Of a stretch of DNA of 64,000 nt, positions 41,801 through 49,469 are shown piece by piece. Below the pieces are notes generated by a model, which saw nothing but the letters and a program-made list of their open reading frames with translations, ran no database searches and was not told where the DNA came from. How positions within the stretch are numbered: position 1 is the stretch's first letter; each line of letters opens with the position of its first letter. A program made the position numbers and the translations under genes. The stretch is from Candidatus Villigracilis adiacens. Lineage in GTDB: Bacteria; Chloroflexota; Anaerolineae; Anaerolineales; Villigracilaceae. Location: the NCBI GenBank assembly GCA_016703605.1, contig JADJBU010000002.1, forward strand, positions 558,001 to 622,000, given 5' to 3'.

Positions 41801-43135
41801 TCAGGAGGGGAATAACTTTTCAAACGATTCGGGGCAATACTTTTGCGCCATTTCGCTGGAGATGCCGTTCTCTTTGCATATCTCTGCGTATAAATCCACG
41901 CTTGGGCGGCGGATGCGTTTCTGGGTATCCACATCCAGTCCCCACAGCCCGAAGCGGTACTTCCATCCGAAACTCCACTCAAAATTATCCACCAGCGACC
42001 AGTGGAAATAGCCCTTGACCGGCCAGTTGAAGTTGACCGCCCGCCACATCTGGTGGATGTGCTCGACAATGTAACGCGGACGCAGGGAGTCGTCGGCTGA
42101 GTTGACTCCGTTTTCGCTGACAAGGATCGGCAGGTTCGGAAAGTTGCGCACGACCCACTTCAACCCTTCGAACATCCCATCCGGTTCAAAGGCGAGGAAT
42201 CCGCCGTCGCTCAACTCGGCGCCTTTTCGATAAAAGTTACGCCCAAACAATTTGCCGGGGCTGAACAAGTCAAAGGCGACATATTCGCGCGTGTAATAAT
42301 TGAAACCGAAATAATCCTGCGTGCCTTTTGCTTCGGGAATTTTGAGAGAGCCGATGGGCGAACGCATCACCCCATCTGCCAGCGCCAGCGGAAAGCCGGC
42401 ATTGATGGCGCTGAAAAAATTATTCGCCATCAAACGGTCCAGCGGAGACCAGCCGCGATGCGGCAGAATGGAACGGTAGTGATGCGCAATGCCCACCCGC
42501 GCCTCCGGCTGCAATAAATGGATGGCGCGATATGCCGCGGCATGTCCGCGGATGAGGTTGGCTTGTACCTGCATAGCCAGCTTCATGTTGTTTTTCCCGG
42601 GCGGGAAGGAGTCGACGCCGGTAATAATATAACCGTTCAGGGCATAGCCCGTCGGTTCATTGATGGTACACCACAGCGCGCAATATTCCTTCAACGCATC
42701 CACCACTTTGCGGACGTACTTCTCGAATAGCGGCACAACCGCTTCTGTTTCCCAGCCTCCCAATTCTTCGAGCCATAACGGGTCGGTGAAATGATGCAAC
42801 GTCACCATCGGCATGATGCCGCGTTCCTTGAGTCCGCGTAACATGGCGCGGTATTTTTCGAGCGCGTCTTCATCCCAGGTATCGGGCGTCGGCTGGATGC
42901 GGCTCCACTCCACAGATAAACGATGCGCGTTCTGTCCCGTTTCGGCGGCGCGGTCGAAGTCTTCGCGCCAGCGTCCGCCCCACCAATCGGCAGCGACCGC
43001 GGCGGAACCATCCGTGTGGCCGTCCCGCTCCCACTTCCACCAATTGTTATTCGTATTATTGCCTTCCACCTGATGCGCGGCGGATGCCGTCCCCCATAAA
43101 AATCCTTTTGGAAAATGATACGTGCCTTGAGGCAT
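41801..43135 (-). CDS. Glycoside hydrolase family 1 (beta-glucosidase-like)
   Basis: 444 residues. FPKGFLWGTASAAHQVEG opens the barrel, CTINEPTGYALNGY carries the acid/base Glu, and ILVSENGVNS carries the nucleophile Glu; YFHWSLVDNFEWSFGWKYRFGL is the aglycone-side signature. There is no signal peptide, so it acts on internalised beta-glycosides. Specificity among beta-glucosides, galactosides and fucosides cannot be read. Confidence 0.94.
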   Translation of the reverse strand: MPQGTYHFPKGFLWGTASAAHQVEGNNTNNNWWKWERDGHTDGSAAVAADWWGGRWREDFDRAAETGQNAHRLSVEWSRIQPTPDTWDEDALEKYRAMLRGLKERGIMPMVTLHHFTDPLWLEELGGWETEAVVPLFEKYVRKVVDALKEYCALWCTINEPTGYALNGYIITGVDSFPPGKNNMKLAMQVQANLIRGHAAAYRAIHLLQPEARVGIAHHYRSILPHRGWSPLDRLMANNFFSAINAGFPLALADGVMRSPIGSLKIPEAKGTQDYFGFNYYTREYVAFDLFSPGKLFGRNFYRKGAELSDGGFLAFEPDGMFEGLKWVVRNFPNLPILVSENGVNSADDSLRPRYIVEHIHQMWRAVNFNWPVKGYFHWSLVDNFEWSFGWKYRFGLWGLDVDTQKRIRRPSVDLYAEICKENGISSEMAQKYCPESFEKLFPS

Positions 43136-43151
43136 GATTTCTCCTGATCAT

Positions 43152-43178
43152 GTAGGGGCGGGGTTCCCCCGCCCCTAC
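43152..43178. repeat. GTAGGGGCGGGG...CCCCGCCCCTAC palindrome containing the rlmB stop
   Basis: A 12-bp perfect stem. On the minus strand its CTAC end supplies the TAG stop of rlmB. A half copy (GGCGGGTCGCCCCTAC) lies at about 45816-45831. Confidence 0.75.
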
Positions 43179-43900
43179 GAACGATTCAAATACGCCAGAT
43201 ACAACGCCACCGACCCCGCCACGGCGGCATTCAACGATTCGATTTTGCCCTTCATCGGCAATTTCAAAACAATATCGCACTTCTTGCGCGTGAGTTCGTG
43301 CAAACCTTCCCCTTCCGAACCGACGACGAGTCCCAGCGAGCCTTTGAGGTGACGTGAATTCGGTTCGACCTCCGCCCCAGCCTGGTCCAAGCCTGCGAGC
43401 CAGATGTCTGCATCCCTAAGCGAGTCCATCGCCTGCGAGAGATTCGACTTGGCGATGAGCATATGCTCGCTCGCTCCCGACGACGCATTGACCACGGACG
43501 GAGTCACCTCCACCGTCCGCGCCAACGGGATGATGATGCCATGCACGCCCACCGCCTCCGCCGTGCGGATCAACGTCCCAAAATTCTGCGGGTCTTGCAG
43601 CGAGTCGAGAATCAAAATGAAAGGCGGCTCATCCTTGATGCCGTCCAGAATGTCGACCAAATCCGCATACGGATATCCGCCAACCTCCGCCGTCACCCCT
43701 TGATGGTTCTGGTGGACCTTGTCCAACCTCCCGCGCGGCACGCGGTTGATCTTGACCTTCTGCTGCCCGGCGAGTTTGACAATCTCTGCCAGCGTCCCCT
43801 TCTCCTGCGCCCCTTCGGCGATTTCGATGGAAAAAATCTGCCTGCGTTTTGCCAGCAGGGCTTCATGGACGGCGTTGCGTGAGTAGATGAATTCTTTCAT
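43175..43900 (-). CDS. rlmB: 23S rRNA 2'-O-methyltransferase RlmB (TrmH family)
   Basis: 241 residues from MKEFIYSRNAVHEALLAKRR, an RlmB-type N-domain that binds rRNA. The SPOUT part shows LDSLQDPQNFGTLIRTAEAVG, GLVVGSEGEGLHELTRKKCD and LPMKGKIESLNAAVAGSVALY. It methylates the 2'-O of a G in 23S rRNA (G2251 in E. coli). The stop codon is supplied by a palindromic repeat. Confidence 0.92.
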   Translation of the reverse strand: MKEFIYSRNAVHEALLAKRRQIFSIEIAEGAQEKGTLAEIVKLAGQQKVKINRVPRGRLDKVHQNHQGVTAEVGGYPYADLVDILDGIKDEPPFILILDSLQDPQNFGTLIRTAEAVGVHGIIIPLARTVEVTPSVVNASSGASEHMLIAKSNLSQAMDSLRDADIWLAGLDQAGAEVEPNSRHLKGSLGLVVGSEGEGLHELTRKKCDIVLKLPMKGKIESLNAAVAGSVALYLAYLNRS

Positions 43901-43970
43901 ACGGGTTGATTTTACTTGATGTGATACCTTCACAGGGATAACTCACTTTCTACATACAGGCTGGCGGGCA

Positions 43971-43976
43971 TATAAT
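43971..43976 (+). promoter_or_regulatory. -10 box upstream of the ChrB-MFS-DsrE-cupin genes
   Basis: GGGCATATAATTCAC gives TATAAT. It abuts and partly overlaps the left target duplication of the MITE at 43980-44080, so the transcript would begin inside the MITE. Confidence 0.45.
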
Positions 43977-43979
43977 TCA

Positions 43980-44080
43980 CTCACCTTACGCAGCTGCCCT
44001 GAGCGGAGCGCCGAGTAATCGCCGAGGAACGCAGTCGAAGGGTGAGTGAAAGTGGAATGACCAAAATTGCGTAAGGTGAG
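43980..44080. mobile_element. MITE-like element with 13-bp TIR and 7-bp target duplication
   Basis: CTCACCTTACGCA at 43980-43992 is matched exactly by TGCGTAAGGTGAG at 44068-44080. TAATTCA flanks both sides (43973-43979 and 44081-44087). The 101-bp interior holds a CCCTGAGCGGAGC...GTCGAAGGG tract and no gene. A single end of the same family is at 710-722. Confidence 0.75.
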
Positions 44081-44122
44081 TAATTCATCAAACCGAACGA
44101 TCATTTACGAAGGAGCAATCTC

Positions 44123-44560
44123 ATGCAATGGATCACACGTTCGCACGTTCACGTGGACAGGGTCGCCTGCCCGTGGCTCATCACCCGCTTTATTGACAGT
44201 GAGGCGGAGTTTCTATTCGTCCCCGGCAGCCAGATCGAAAAGGTTGCCAAAGAAACCGGCGCGATTCCCTACGACGCGCCCGGCGTGGAACTGGGTCACG
44301 TAGACGGACGCTGTTCCTTCGAGTCCATCATCGTCAAATACGGGTTGAAGGAACCGGGGCTTTTGCGCCTGGCGAAAATCGTCCACGCGGCGGATGTGGC
44401 GGAGGATATTGACAGCGACCCCATCGCGCGCGGACTCGAAGCCATCGCCTCCGGTTACAGCCTGCGCTTCCCCGAAGATATGGAAAACCTTGAGCATCAA
44501 TTCGAAGTGTACGACGCCCTGTATGCCTGGTGCAGACTGGATACTGCCAAAACAAAATGA
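44123..44560 (+). CDS. ChrB C-terminal-domain protein
   Basis: 145 residues matching the C-terminal domain of ChrB, a protein linked to chromate resistance in proteobacteria: RSHVHVDRVACPWLITRFID, FVPGSQIEKVAKETGAIPYDAPGVELGH and CSFESIIVKYGL are the conserved blocks. It lacks the N-terminal ChrB regulatory part. AAGGAG precedes the start and its stop overlaps the MFS start by 4 bp. A chromate role is inferred only from the family name; no ChrA transporter is seen, but an MFS transporter follows. Confidence 0.84.
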   Translation: MQWITRSHVHVDRVACPWLITRFIDSEAEFLFVPGSQIEKVAKETGAIPYDAPGVELGHVDGRCSFESIIVKYGLKEPGLLRLAKIVHAADVAEDIDSDPIARGLEAIASGYSLRFPEDMENLEHQFEVYDALYAWCRLDTAKTK

Positions 44561-45772
44561 CCCCCACCCTCGACATCCCCCTGCTCTTCGCCACGCGCAT
44601 CATCCGCATGTTCTGCTATGGGTTCCTGTCCGTCGTCCTTGTCTTGTATCTTGCAGAGGCAGGGTTAACCGAGCAGCAGGCGGGCTTGCTCTTCACATTC
44701 ACGCTTGCAGGTGATGCGTTCATCTCCCTCTACCTCACCACCCACGCGGACGGGTTCGGGCGCAAACGCACGCTCATCATCGGCGCATTGCTCATGCTGG
44801 GCGCGGGCGTTGTCTTTCTGCTGACGAATAATCTCATCATCCTGATCCTTGCCGCCATCATCGGCGTCATCAGCCCAAGCGGAAATGAGATCGGTCCGTT
44901 TCTTTCCGTGGAGCAGGCGGGCTTGAGTCAACTTGTGCCGAACGAGATGCGCACGAAGGTCTTCGCCTGGTATAACCTCGCCGGTTCGTTCTCCACCGCC
45001 ATCGGCGCATTGACGGGCGGCTGGCTGGCAAAGTTCCTGCAGCTCAGGCGGCTGGACGGCTCTGGCTTCCTATCGCTACATCCTGACCGGTTATGCCATC
45101 GGCGGGTTTCTCCTCGCGGTTTTCTTTTTACAGGTTTCCCCCGCCATCGAAGCGCGAAACGAAGCCAATCATGCCAAAAAAGTCTTGGGCTTGCACAAAT
45201 CCCGCAATGTCGTTTTTAAACTCAGCGCCTTCTTCGCGCTCGACGCCTTCGCGGGCGGACTCATCGTCCAAAGCATGATCGCCTACTGGTTCCACGTCAA
45301 ATTCGGCGTGGATACGGGCATCCTCGGCAGTATCTTCTTCGGCGCGAACATCCTCGCGGGCATCTCGTCTTTGCTTGCGGTCAAACTCGCGGAGAAGATC
45401 GGGCTGATCAACACGATGGTCTTCACGCACATTCCCTCGAACATTCTCCTGATCCTCGTGCCGTTGATGCCCACCCTGCCCCTCGCCATCGGGATTCTGC
45501 TCCTGCGCTTCAGCATCTCCCAGATGGACGTGCCGACGCGTCAATCCTACACGATGGCTGTAGTGGACCCCGACGAACGATCCGCCGCCTCAGGCGTGAC
45601 TGCCATTGCCCGTTCGGTGGGCGCGTCCATCTCCCCGGCGTTGACGGGACTCTTCTTCGGCATCCCCGCTTTGCTCAGCGTTCCCTTCTTTCTTTGCGGC
45701 GGGTTGAAGATCGTATACGATTTATTACTCTGGCGCGAGTTCCGCATGGTCAAACCGCCGGAGGAGAAATAA
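44557..45772 (+). pseudogene. MFS transporter, frameshifted
   Basis: Frame 1 from ATG 44557 encodes helices 1-5 or so (FATRIIRMFCYGFLSVVLV, the loop THADGFGRKRTLIIG typical of MFS motif A, GGWLAKFLQ). After about 45045 that frame becomes nonsense. The +1 frame continues (WTALASYRYILTGYAIGGFLL, KLSAFFALDAFAGGLIVQ, QSYTMAVVDPDERSAASG) to 45772. One extra base near 45040-45055 explains it; a repaired protein would have about 404 residues. It is translationally coupled to the ChrB-domain gene. Substrate unknown. Confidence 0.78.
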
Positions 45773-45849
45773 ATGCAACCATCCCTTGCTGAACGCGGTT
45801 ATGGTAAAACCCTGGCGGGTCGCCCCTACAAATTTAAAATGGAGAACCC

Positions 45850-46197
45850 ATGAAACATCTATTCATCATCAACGACGGACCCTACGGAAATGAACGCGCC
45901 TACAACGCCCTGCGTCTCGCCATGAACGTGGCGAAGCGCGAAGGCGAACACGTGCGCGTCTTCCTGATGGGCGACGGCGTGCAATGCGCCGTGAAAAAAC
46001 AGGAAACTCCGCAGGGATATTACAATATCGAACGCATGTTGGGTTCAATCCAACGCCGCGGCGATGTCGCCACCTGAGGAACCTGCCAAAAAGCCCGAGG
46101 TCTCGGGCAGGAAAATATGATCGAAGGCGTTCAACATGGCAGCATGGATTTACTTGCCGATTGGACGCTCGAAGCCGATAGAGTCATTGTGTTCTAA
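45850..46197 (+). CDS. DsrE-family protein with in-frame UGA, predicted selenoprotein (UxxC)
   Basis: The frame runs MKHLFIINDGPYGNERAYNA to an in-frame TGA at 46075-46077 (codon 76) and continues without shift to TAA 46195-46197, for 115 residues. The downstream part (GTCQKARGL, then MDLLADWTLEADRVIVF) is the normal C-terminal half of DsrE/YchN-like sulfur-relay proteins. There the site reads CxxC, typically VxxCGTC; here it reads VATUGTC, so UGA takes the place of the first cysteine. A hairpin with loop AGGUCU follows at selenocysteine-insertion distance. DsrE-like selenoproteins have been reported from metagenomic surveys. Function: probable redox or persulfide chemistry. Automatic gene calls will truncate it to 75 residues. 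Confidence 0.88.
46082..46111 (+). promoter_or_regulatory. Bacterial SECIS element
   Basis: GCCCG-AGGUCU-CGGGC forms a 5-bp apical stem at 46093-46108. An outer CCUG...CAGG pairing (46082-46085 with 46108-46111) extends it, with shared bases at the junction. The loop begins 20 nt after the UGA and has G in its first two positions. The loop AGGUCU is the same as in the E. coli fdhF SECIS. The bulged U of fdhF is not obvious. Confidence 0.8.
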
Positions 46198-46267
46198 AAT
46201 TACAGGCGTAAGAGACGCTCTCTAGCGTCGGGCTTTGCGCTGTCAAACCATTACCTCAAGGAGTATC

Positions 46268-46591
46268 ATGTCCACAGCCCCCAAATCACAGGTTTTGAAT
46301 CTCGCCGAAATGGTCAACTACCAGGAAGGCTCCGTCGTCAGCCGCCAAATCACCAAAGCGGAGGCGGGCAACGTCACGTTATTCGCCTTCGACAAAGACC
46401 AGGGCTTGAGCGAACACACCGCCCCCTTCGACGCCCTCGTCCACGTCATCGAAGGCGATGCGGAAGTGACCATCTCTGGAACACCATATCAATTGAAGAC
46501 AGGCGACGCCATCATCATGCCCGCCAATGAACCGCACGCATTGAAAGCCATCCAGAAATTCAAGATGCTGCTGACGATGATCCGGGCATAG
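46268..46591 (+). CDS. Small cupin protein
   Basis: 107 residues from ATG 46268, with AAGGAG before it. A single cupin barrel: LSEHTAPFDALVHVIEGDAEV (metal-binding motif 1, with H) and GDAIIMPANEPHALKAIQKFKML (motif 2). Such proteins bind a metal and act as small sensors or enzymes. It is the last gene of the ChrB-MFS-DsrE group; the link is by position only. Confidence 0.87.
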   Translation: MSTAPKSQVLNLAEMVNYQEGSVVSRQITKAEAGNVTLFAFDKDQGLSEHTAPFDALVHVIEGDAEVTISGTPYQLKTGDAIIMPANEPHALKAIQKFKMLLTMIRA

Positions 46592-46593
46592 CG

Positions 46594-47487
46594 TTAATTC
46601 AGCCGCATCACCGTTGGTTTTAACCCCAACTCTTCTATCAACCCGTTCAACTCGTCATCCGTCAAACACCGACCCTTGCCTGCATACGCGGTGAGCATGG
46701 CTTCGGTGGTATTCGTCCCAAAGGAGCGACCGTCATAGCGGGGCGTGGTGGTGATGACGGTCTTCACGCCGCGTTCCTTGAGTAATGCGATGTTGTCTTC
46801 GGTGGTAGTGTTGGTGACGACTGTCTTGCCCGCCAGGCTCTTCGGCATGTATTTGCGCATGAAGAGGAAATCCCCGGCGATCAAATCTGACTCCTCGAAG
46901 TATTTGACGTACTTCGGCTCATGCTCCGCGCCGTCGCTGCCATAGAAGATCATGGACATGGGGAAGTGGCTGACGAAGGGAAGCATAATCCGCGCAACGC
47001 GTTTGAAGGCGGGGATGCCGTGCAGCGGAATCGGCACCCCAAGCGCGACCATCAAATCGCCGGAGACGATTTTGTCCGAGACTTCGGCAACGGCTTGAGC
47101 GAGTCCCATGCGGTCTACAGCCACGGGGACAAATGCCTGCTTGAAACGCACATCTCCCAATTGAGATTTTGCCAGTTCGAAGACCCGCCGTTCAAGCGTA
47201 TGTTTAAGTCCGCGCCCGTCGCAGAGTGGAGTCTGCCTGACGCCGGAGACAAGCCTGAGCGCGGCATGAAGCGGATATTCCCTTTCATCCAGCCGCAGAT
47301 ATAAATCCACGCCGCCGACGCCGAAGGCATCCACTTTGCCGTCGAGGTCGAGGTACATCTGGCGGGCTTTCTCCACGTCGCCGTCGGTGCCAATGCGTTC
47401 GACCTGGATCTCGACGCCGTTGAGATTGACGAGGACTTTCTTGTCGCGTTTTGAACTTCCGAGGCTGATTCCCACCGCACGTTTCAT
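46594..47487 (-). CDS. Conserved protein, sometimes annotated as quinate 5-dehydrogenase
   Basis: 297 residues from MKRAVGISLGSSKRDKKVLV. Conserved-looking stretches include VERIGTDGDVEKARQMYLDLDGKVDAFGVGGVDLYL, a central SDKIVSGDLMVALGVPIPLHG, and NTTTEDNIALLKERGVKTVITTTPRYDGRSFGTNTTEAML. I recall homologues in Deinococcus-Thermus and Chloroflexota carrying the name quinate 5-dehydrogenase, but I see no evidence for that activity here. It could bind a nucleotide in its C-terminal half. It converges with the cupin gene, 2 bp apart. Confidence 0.7.
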   Translation of the reverse strand: MKRAVGISLGSSKRDKKVLVNLNGVEIQVERIGTDGDVEKARQMYLDLDGKVDAFGVGGVDLYLRLDEREYPLHAALRLVSGVRQTPLCDGRGLKHTLERRVFELAKSQLGDVRFKQAFVPVAVDRMGLAQAVAEVSDKIVSGDLMVALGVPIPLHGIPAFKRVARIMLPFVSHFPMSMIFYGSDGAEHEPKYVKYFEESDLIAGDFLFMRKYMPKSLAGKTVVTNTTTEDNIALLKERGVKTVITTTPRYDGRSFGTNTTEAMLTAYAGKGRCLTDDELNGLIEELGLKPTVMRLN

Positions 47488-47568
47488 TTCTTTCCTCTTT
47501 CTTCTTTCTTTTTCCACTCACCACTCTTGCCCTGAGCGAAGTCGAAGGGTTCCACTTTCCATACAAAC

Positions 47569-48204
47569 TTAACCATTCACAAACGGATTCTGCTTTCTCT
47601 CATGCCCCACCGTCGTCTGCGGACCGTGACCGGAGAGCAAAACCGTCTCGTCGGGCATGGTGTAGATTTGCTCGAGGATGCTTTTTTCGAGCGTGTCAAA
47701 ATCGCCGCCGGGCAGGTCGGTGCGCCCGACGCTTTTGTTGAAGATCAGGTCGCCGCAGAAGCAGGTGTTTTCCTTCGCGACATACAACACGCAATGTCCG
47801 CGGGTGTGACCCGGCGTGAAGCGGACTTCGAATTCGTTCGAGCCGAGATTCATTTTCATTCCGTGGACCAGGTCAATGGTCGGTTCGGGACCCGGGTCTA
47901 TATCCAAACCGAATTTTTTACCGCCGCCGCCCTCGCGCCAGAGGATGTGATCGTCGGGATGCAATGCCACATGCGGCAGCGGGTTGAGCGCATCGGCAAT
48001 GGCAGCCGCGCCGCCGATGTGATCGAAGTGCGCATGCGTGTACCACAGATGACCGATGCGCCACTCGCGCTTCTGCGCTTCTGCCAATATGAGATGACCG
48101 TCCCACGAGGGATCAATGACGGCGGCTTCTTTCGTTTCGGGGTCGGCGACGAGATAGGCGTTCGTGGAGACGGGACCGAGGGTGAAGGTGACGATTTGGA
48201 GCAT
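47569..48204 (-). CDS. MBL-fold metallohydrolase (glyoxalase II-like)
   Basis: 211 residues. The metallo-beta-lactamase ligands appear in order: THAHFDHIGG, FTPGHTRGHC, CFCGDLIF and SGHGPQT. The short form with GHGP matches bacterial YcbL-type glyoxalase II-like hydrolases of thioesters or persulfides. Cytoplasmic, no signal peptide. Confidence 0.92.
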   Translation of the reverse strand: MLQIVTFTLGPVSTNAYLVADPETKEAAVIDPSWDGHLILAEAQKREWRIGHLWYTHAHFDHIGGAAAIADALNPLPHVALHPDDHILWREGGGGKKFGLDIDPGPEPTIDLVHGMKMNLGSNEFEVRFTPGHTRGHCVLYVAKENTCFCGDLIFNKSVGRTDLPGGDFDTLEKSILEQIYTMPDETVLLSGHGPQTTVGHERKQNPFVNG

Positions 48205-48216
48205 GAGGAACCTTCC

Positions 48217-48243
48217 GATTTACGATTTGCGATTTGCGATTGC
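48217..48243. repeat. GATTTGC heptamer repeat
   Basis: GATTTAC-GATTTGC-GATTTGC-GATTGCC, period 7. It forms the last codons and stop of the MFS gene (NTAIANRKS) and the spacer before the MBL gene. Confidence 0.75.
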
Positions 48244-49359
48244 CGTGTTGCGCGGTGAGAAGAAATAACTGACAGTGATGGAAACAACGATCAACCCGAT
48301 GGACAGCGGATAGACCAGAAATGGGTCGCGTTCGAAGATGAAACCGGCGATGGGCGGCGCGATGATGAAGATGATCGAACTGACCGTTTCCATTGCGCCG
48401 TAGGAAAGCCCCATTTGTGAATCGTGGACGAGTTCGCGGGCTTGCGCCATTGCCATCGGTCTCGCCGCGCGGAACCCGCCAAGCAGGAAGTAGCCGAGCA
48501 TGAAGATGGGTAGACCCGTCCCCTGCCAGATCAGCGCGGCAAACAGGATGACCAATACCTGGGTGAGGATAAAGCCGCGGCGGGGGTTGATGCGGCTGAA
48601 GGCGAGAGTCATGACCGAGTTGCCGAGCGCGCCCGCGGAGAATATCCAGCCGGTTTCGATCAGGGTCAGTCCGCGCACGCCTTTCAGGAAATTGGGCGTA
48701 AGGGGTTGGGAAAGATATAAAGCGAAGACCGCGAAAGCATAGATCGCCAGAAAGCTTATAAAGCGGCGATTGTCCAGCAAACCTGGCGGCGGGGCTTCGG
48801 GATCGTGCCGGTCGATGGGCTGGGAATTGATGAATATCAAAAATAAGTTCGATAATACAAAAACGCCGAACGCCACCAGGTAACTTGATTTCATTCCGTA
48901 GTTTTCCGCGATCCAGCCGCCGGTGACGGGACCGAGCGCCATGCCGAGGTTGAAGGTGGCGGATGTCAGGGAGAGCGCGGTGCCCACCTCCCATTTGCCG
49001 CGCGCCGCCGTGACATAACTGCTGAGAGGCGAGGCGACGAAGGCAGTCAGCCCGTAGCCGAAGAGACCCACAAGGTATAAAGGCAGATCGTTTGCAATTC
49101 CCATGAGCAGGGTGGAGATCATGCCGACCATCCAGGCGGAGATCAGCAAAGGTCTCCTGCCGATGCGGTCTGCAAGATGTCCGCCGGGCAGGTGGGTGAT
49201 CGCCATAAAAAAGCCGAACGCGCCGAGCGCCAGCCCGACCTGCTGTTTGCTCAACAGGAAGTCGCTTTCCAAACGGATCGGGACGAAGTTGAAGAACATC
49301 CCTTCGCCGATGCCCCATAACAGGAGCGCGGCGGCAATGAAGAACAGGTTACGATTCAA
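48220..49359 (-). CDS. Major facilitator superfamily transporter
   Basis: 379 residues with about twelve membrane helices. ALLLWGIGEGMFFNFVPIRL opens helix 1, motif A is HLPGGHLADRIGRRPLLIS between helices 2 and 3, and GPVTGGWIAENYGM is typical of helix 5 in drug-efflux or sugar members. Substrate unknown. The C-terminal tail is encoded by a heptamer repeat. Confidence 0.9.
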   Translation of the reverse strand: MNRNLFFIAAALLLWGIGEGMFFNFVPIRLESDFLLSKQQVGLALGAFGFFMAITHLPGGHLADRIGRRPLLISAWMVGMISTLLMGIANDLPLYLVGLFGYGLTAFVASPLSSYVTAARGKWEVGTALSLTSATFNLGMALGPVTGGWIAENYGMKSSYLVAFGVFVLSNLFLIFINSQPIDRHDPEAPPPGLLDNRRFISFLAIYAFAVFALYLSQPLTPNFLKGVRGLTLIETGWIFSAGALGNSVMTLAFSRINPRRGFILTQVLVILFAALIWQGTGLPIFMLGYFLLGGFRAARPMAMAQARELVHDSQMGLSYGAMETVSSIIFIIAPPIAGFIFERDPFLVYPLSIGLIVVSITVSYFFSPRNTAIANRKS

Positions 49360-49430
49360 AAATTCCTCTTTTCAGGGAGATCAGTGGGTTGATTGTAATG
49401 GAAGCAAAGTCAAAATCCTGTCATGAGCCG

Positions 49431-49454
49431 GTCCAACGCCGGGAGACGTTGGAC
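49431..49454. repeat. Palindrome GTCCAACG...CGTTGGAC
   Basis: An 8-bp stem between the acyltransferase and MFS genes, a variant of the AACGTCTCCCGACGTT family. Confidence 0.6.
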
Positions 49455-49469
49455 TCCGAATTTCGCGCG

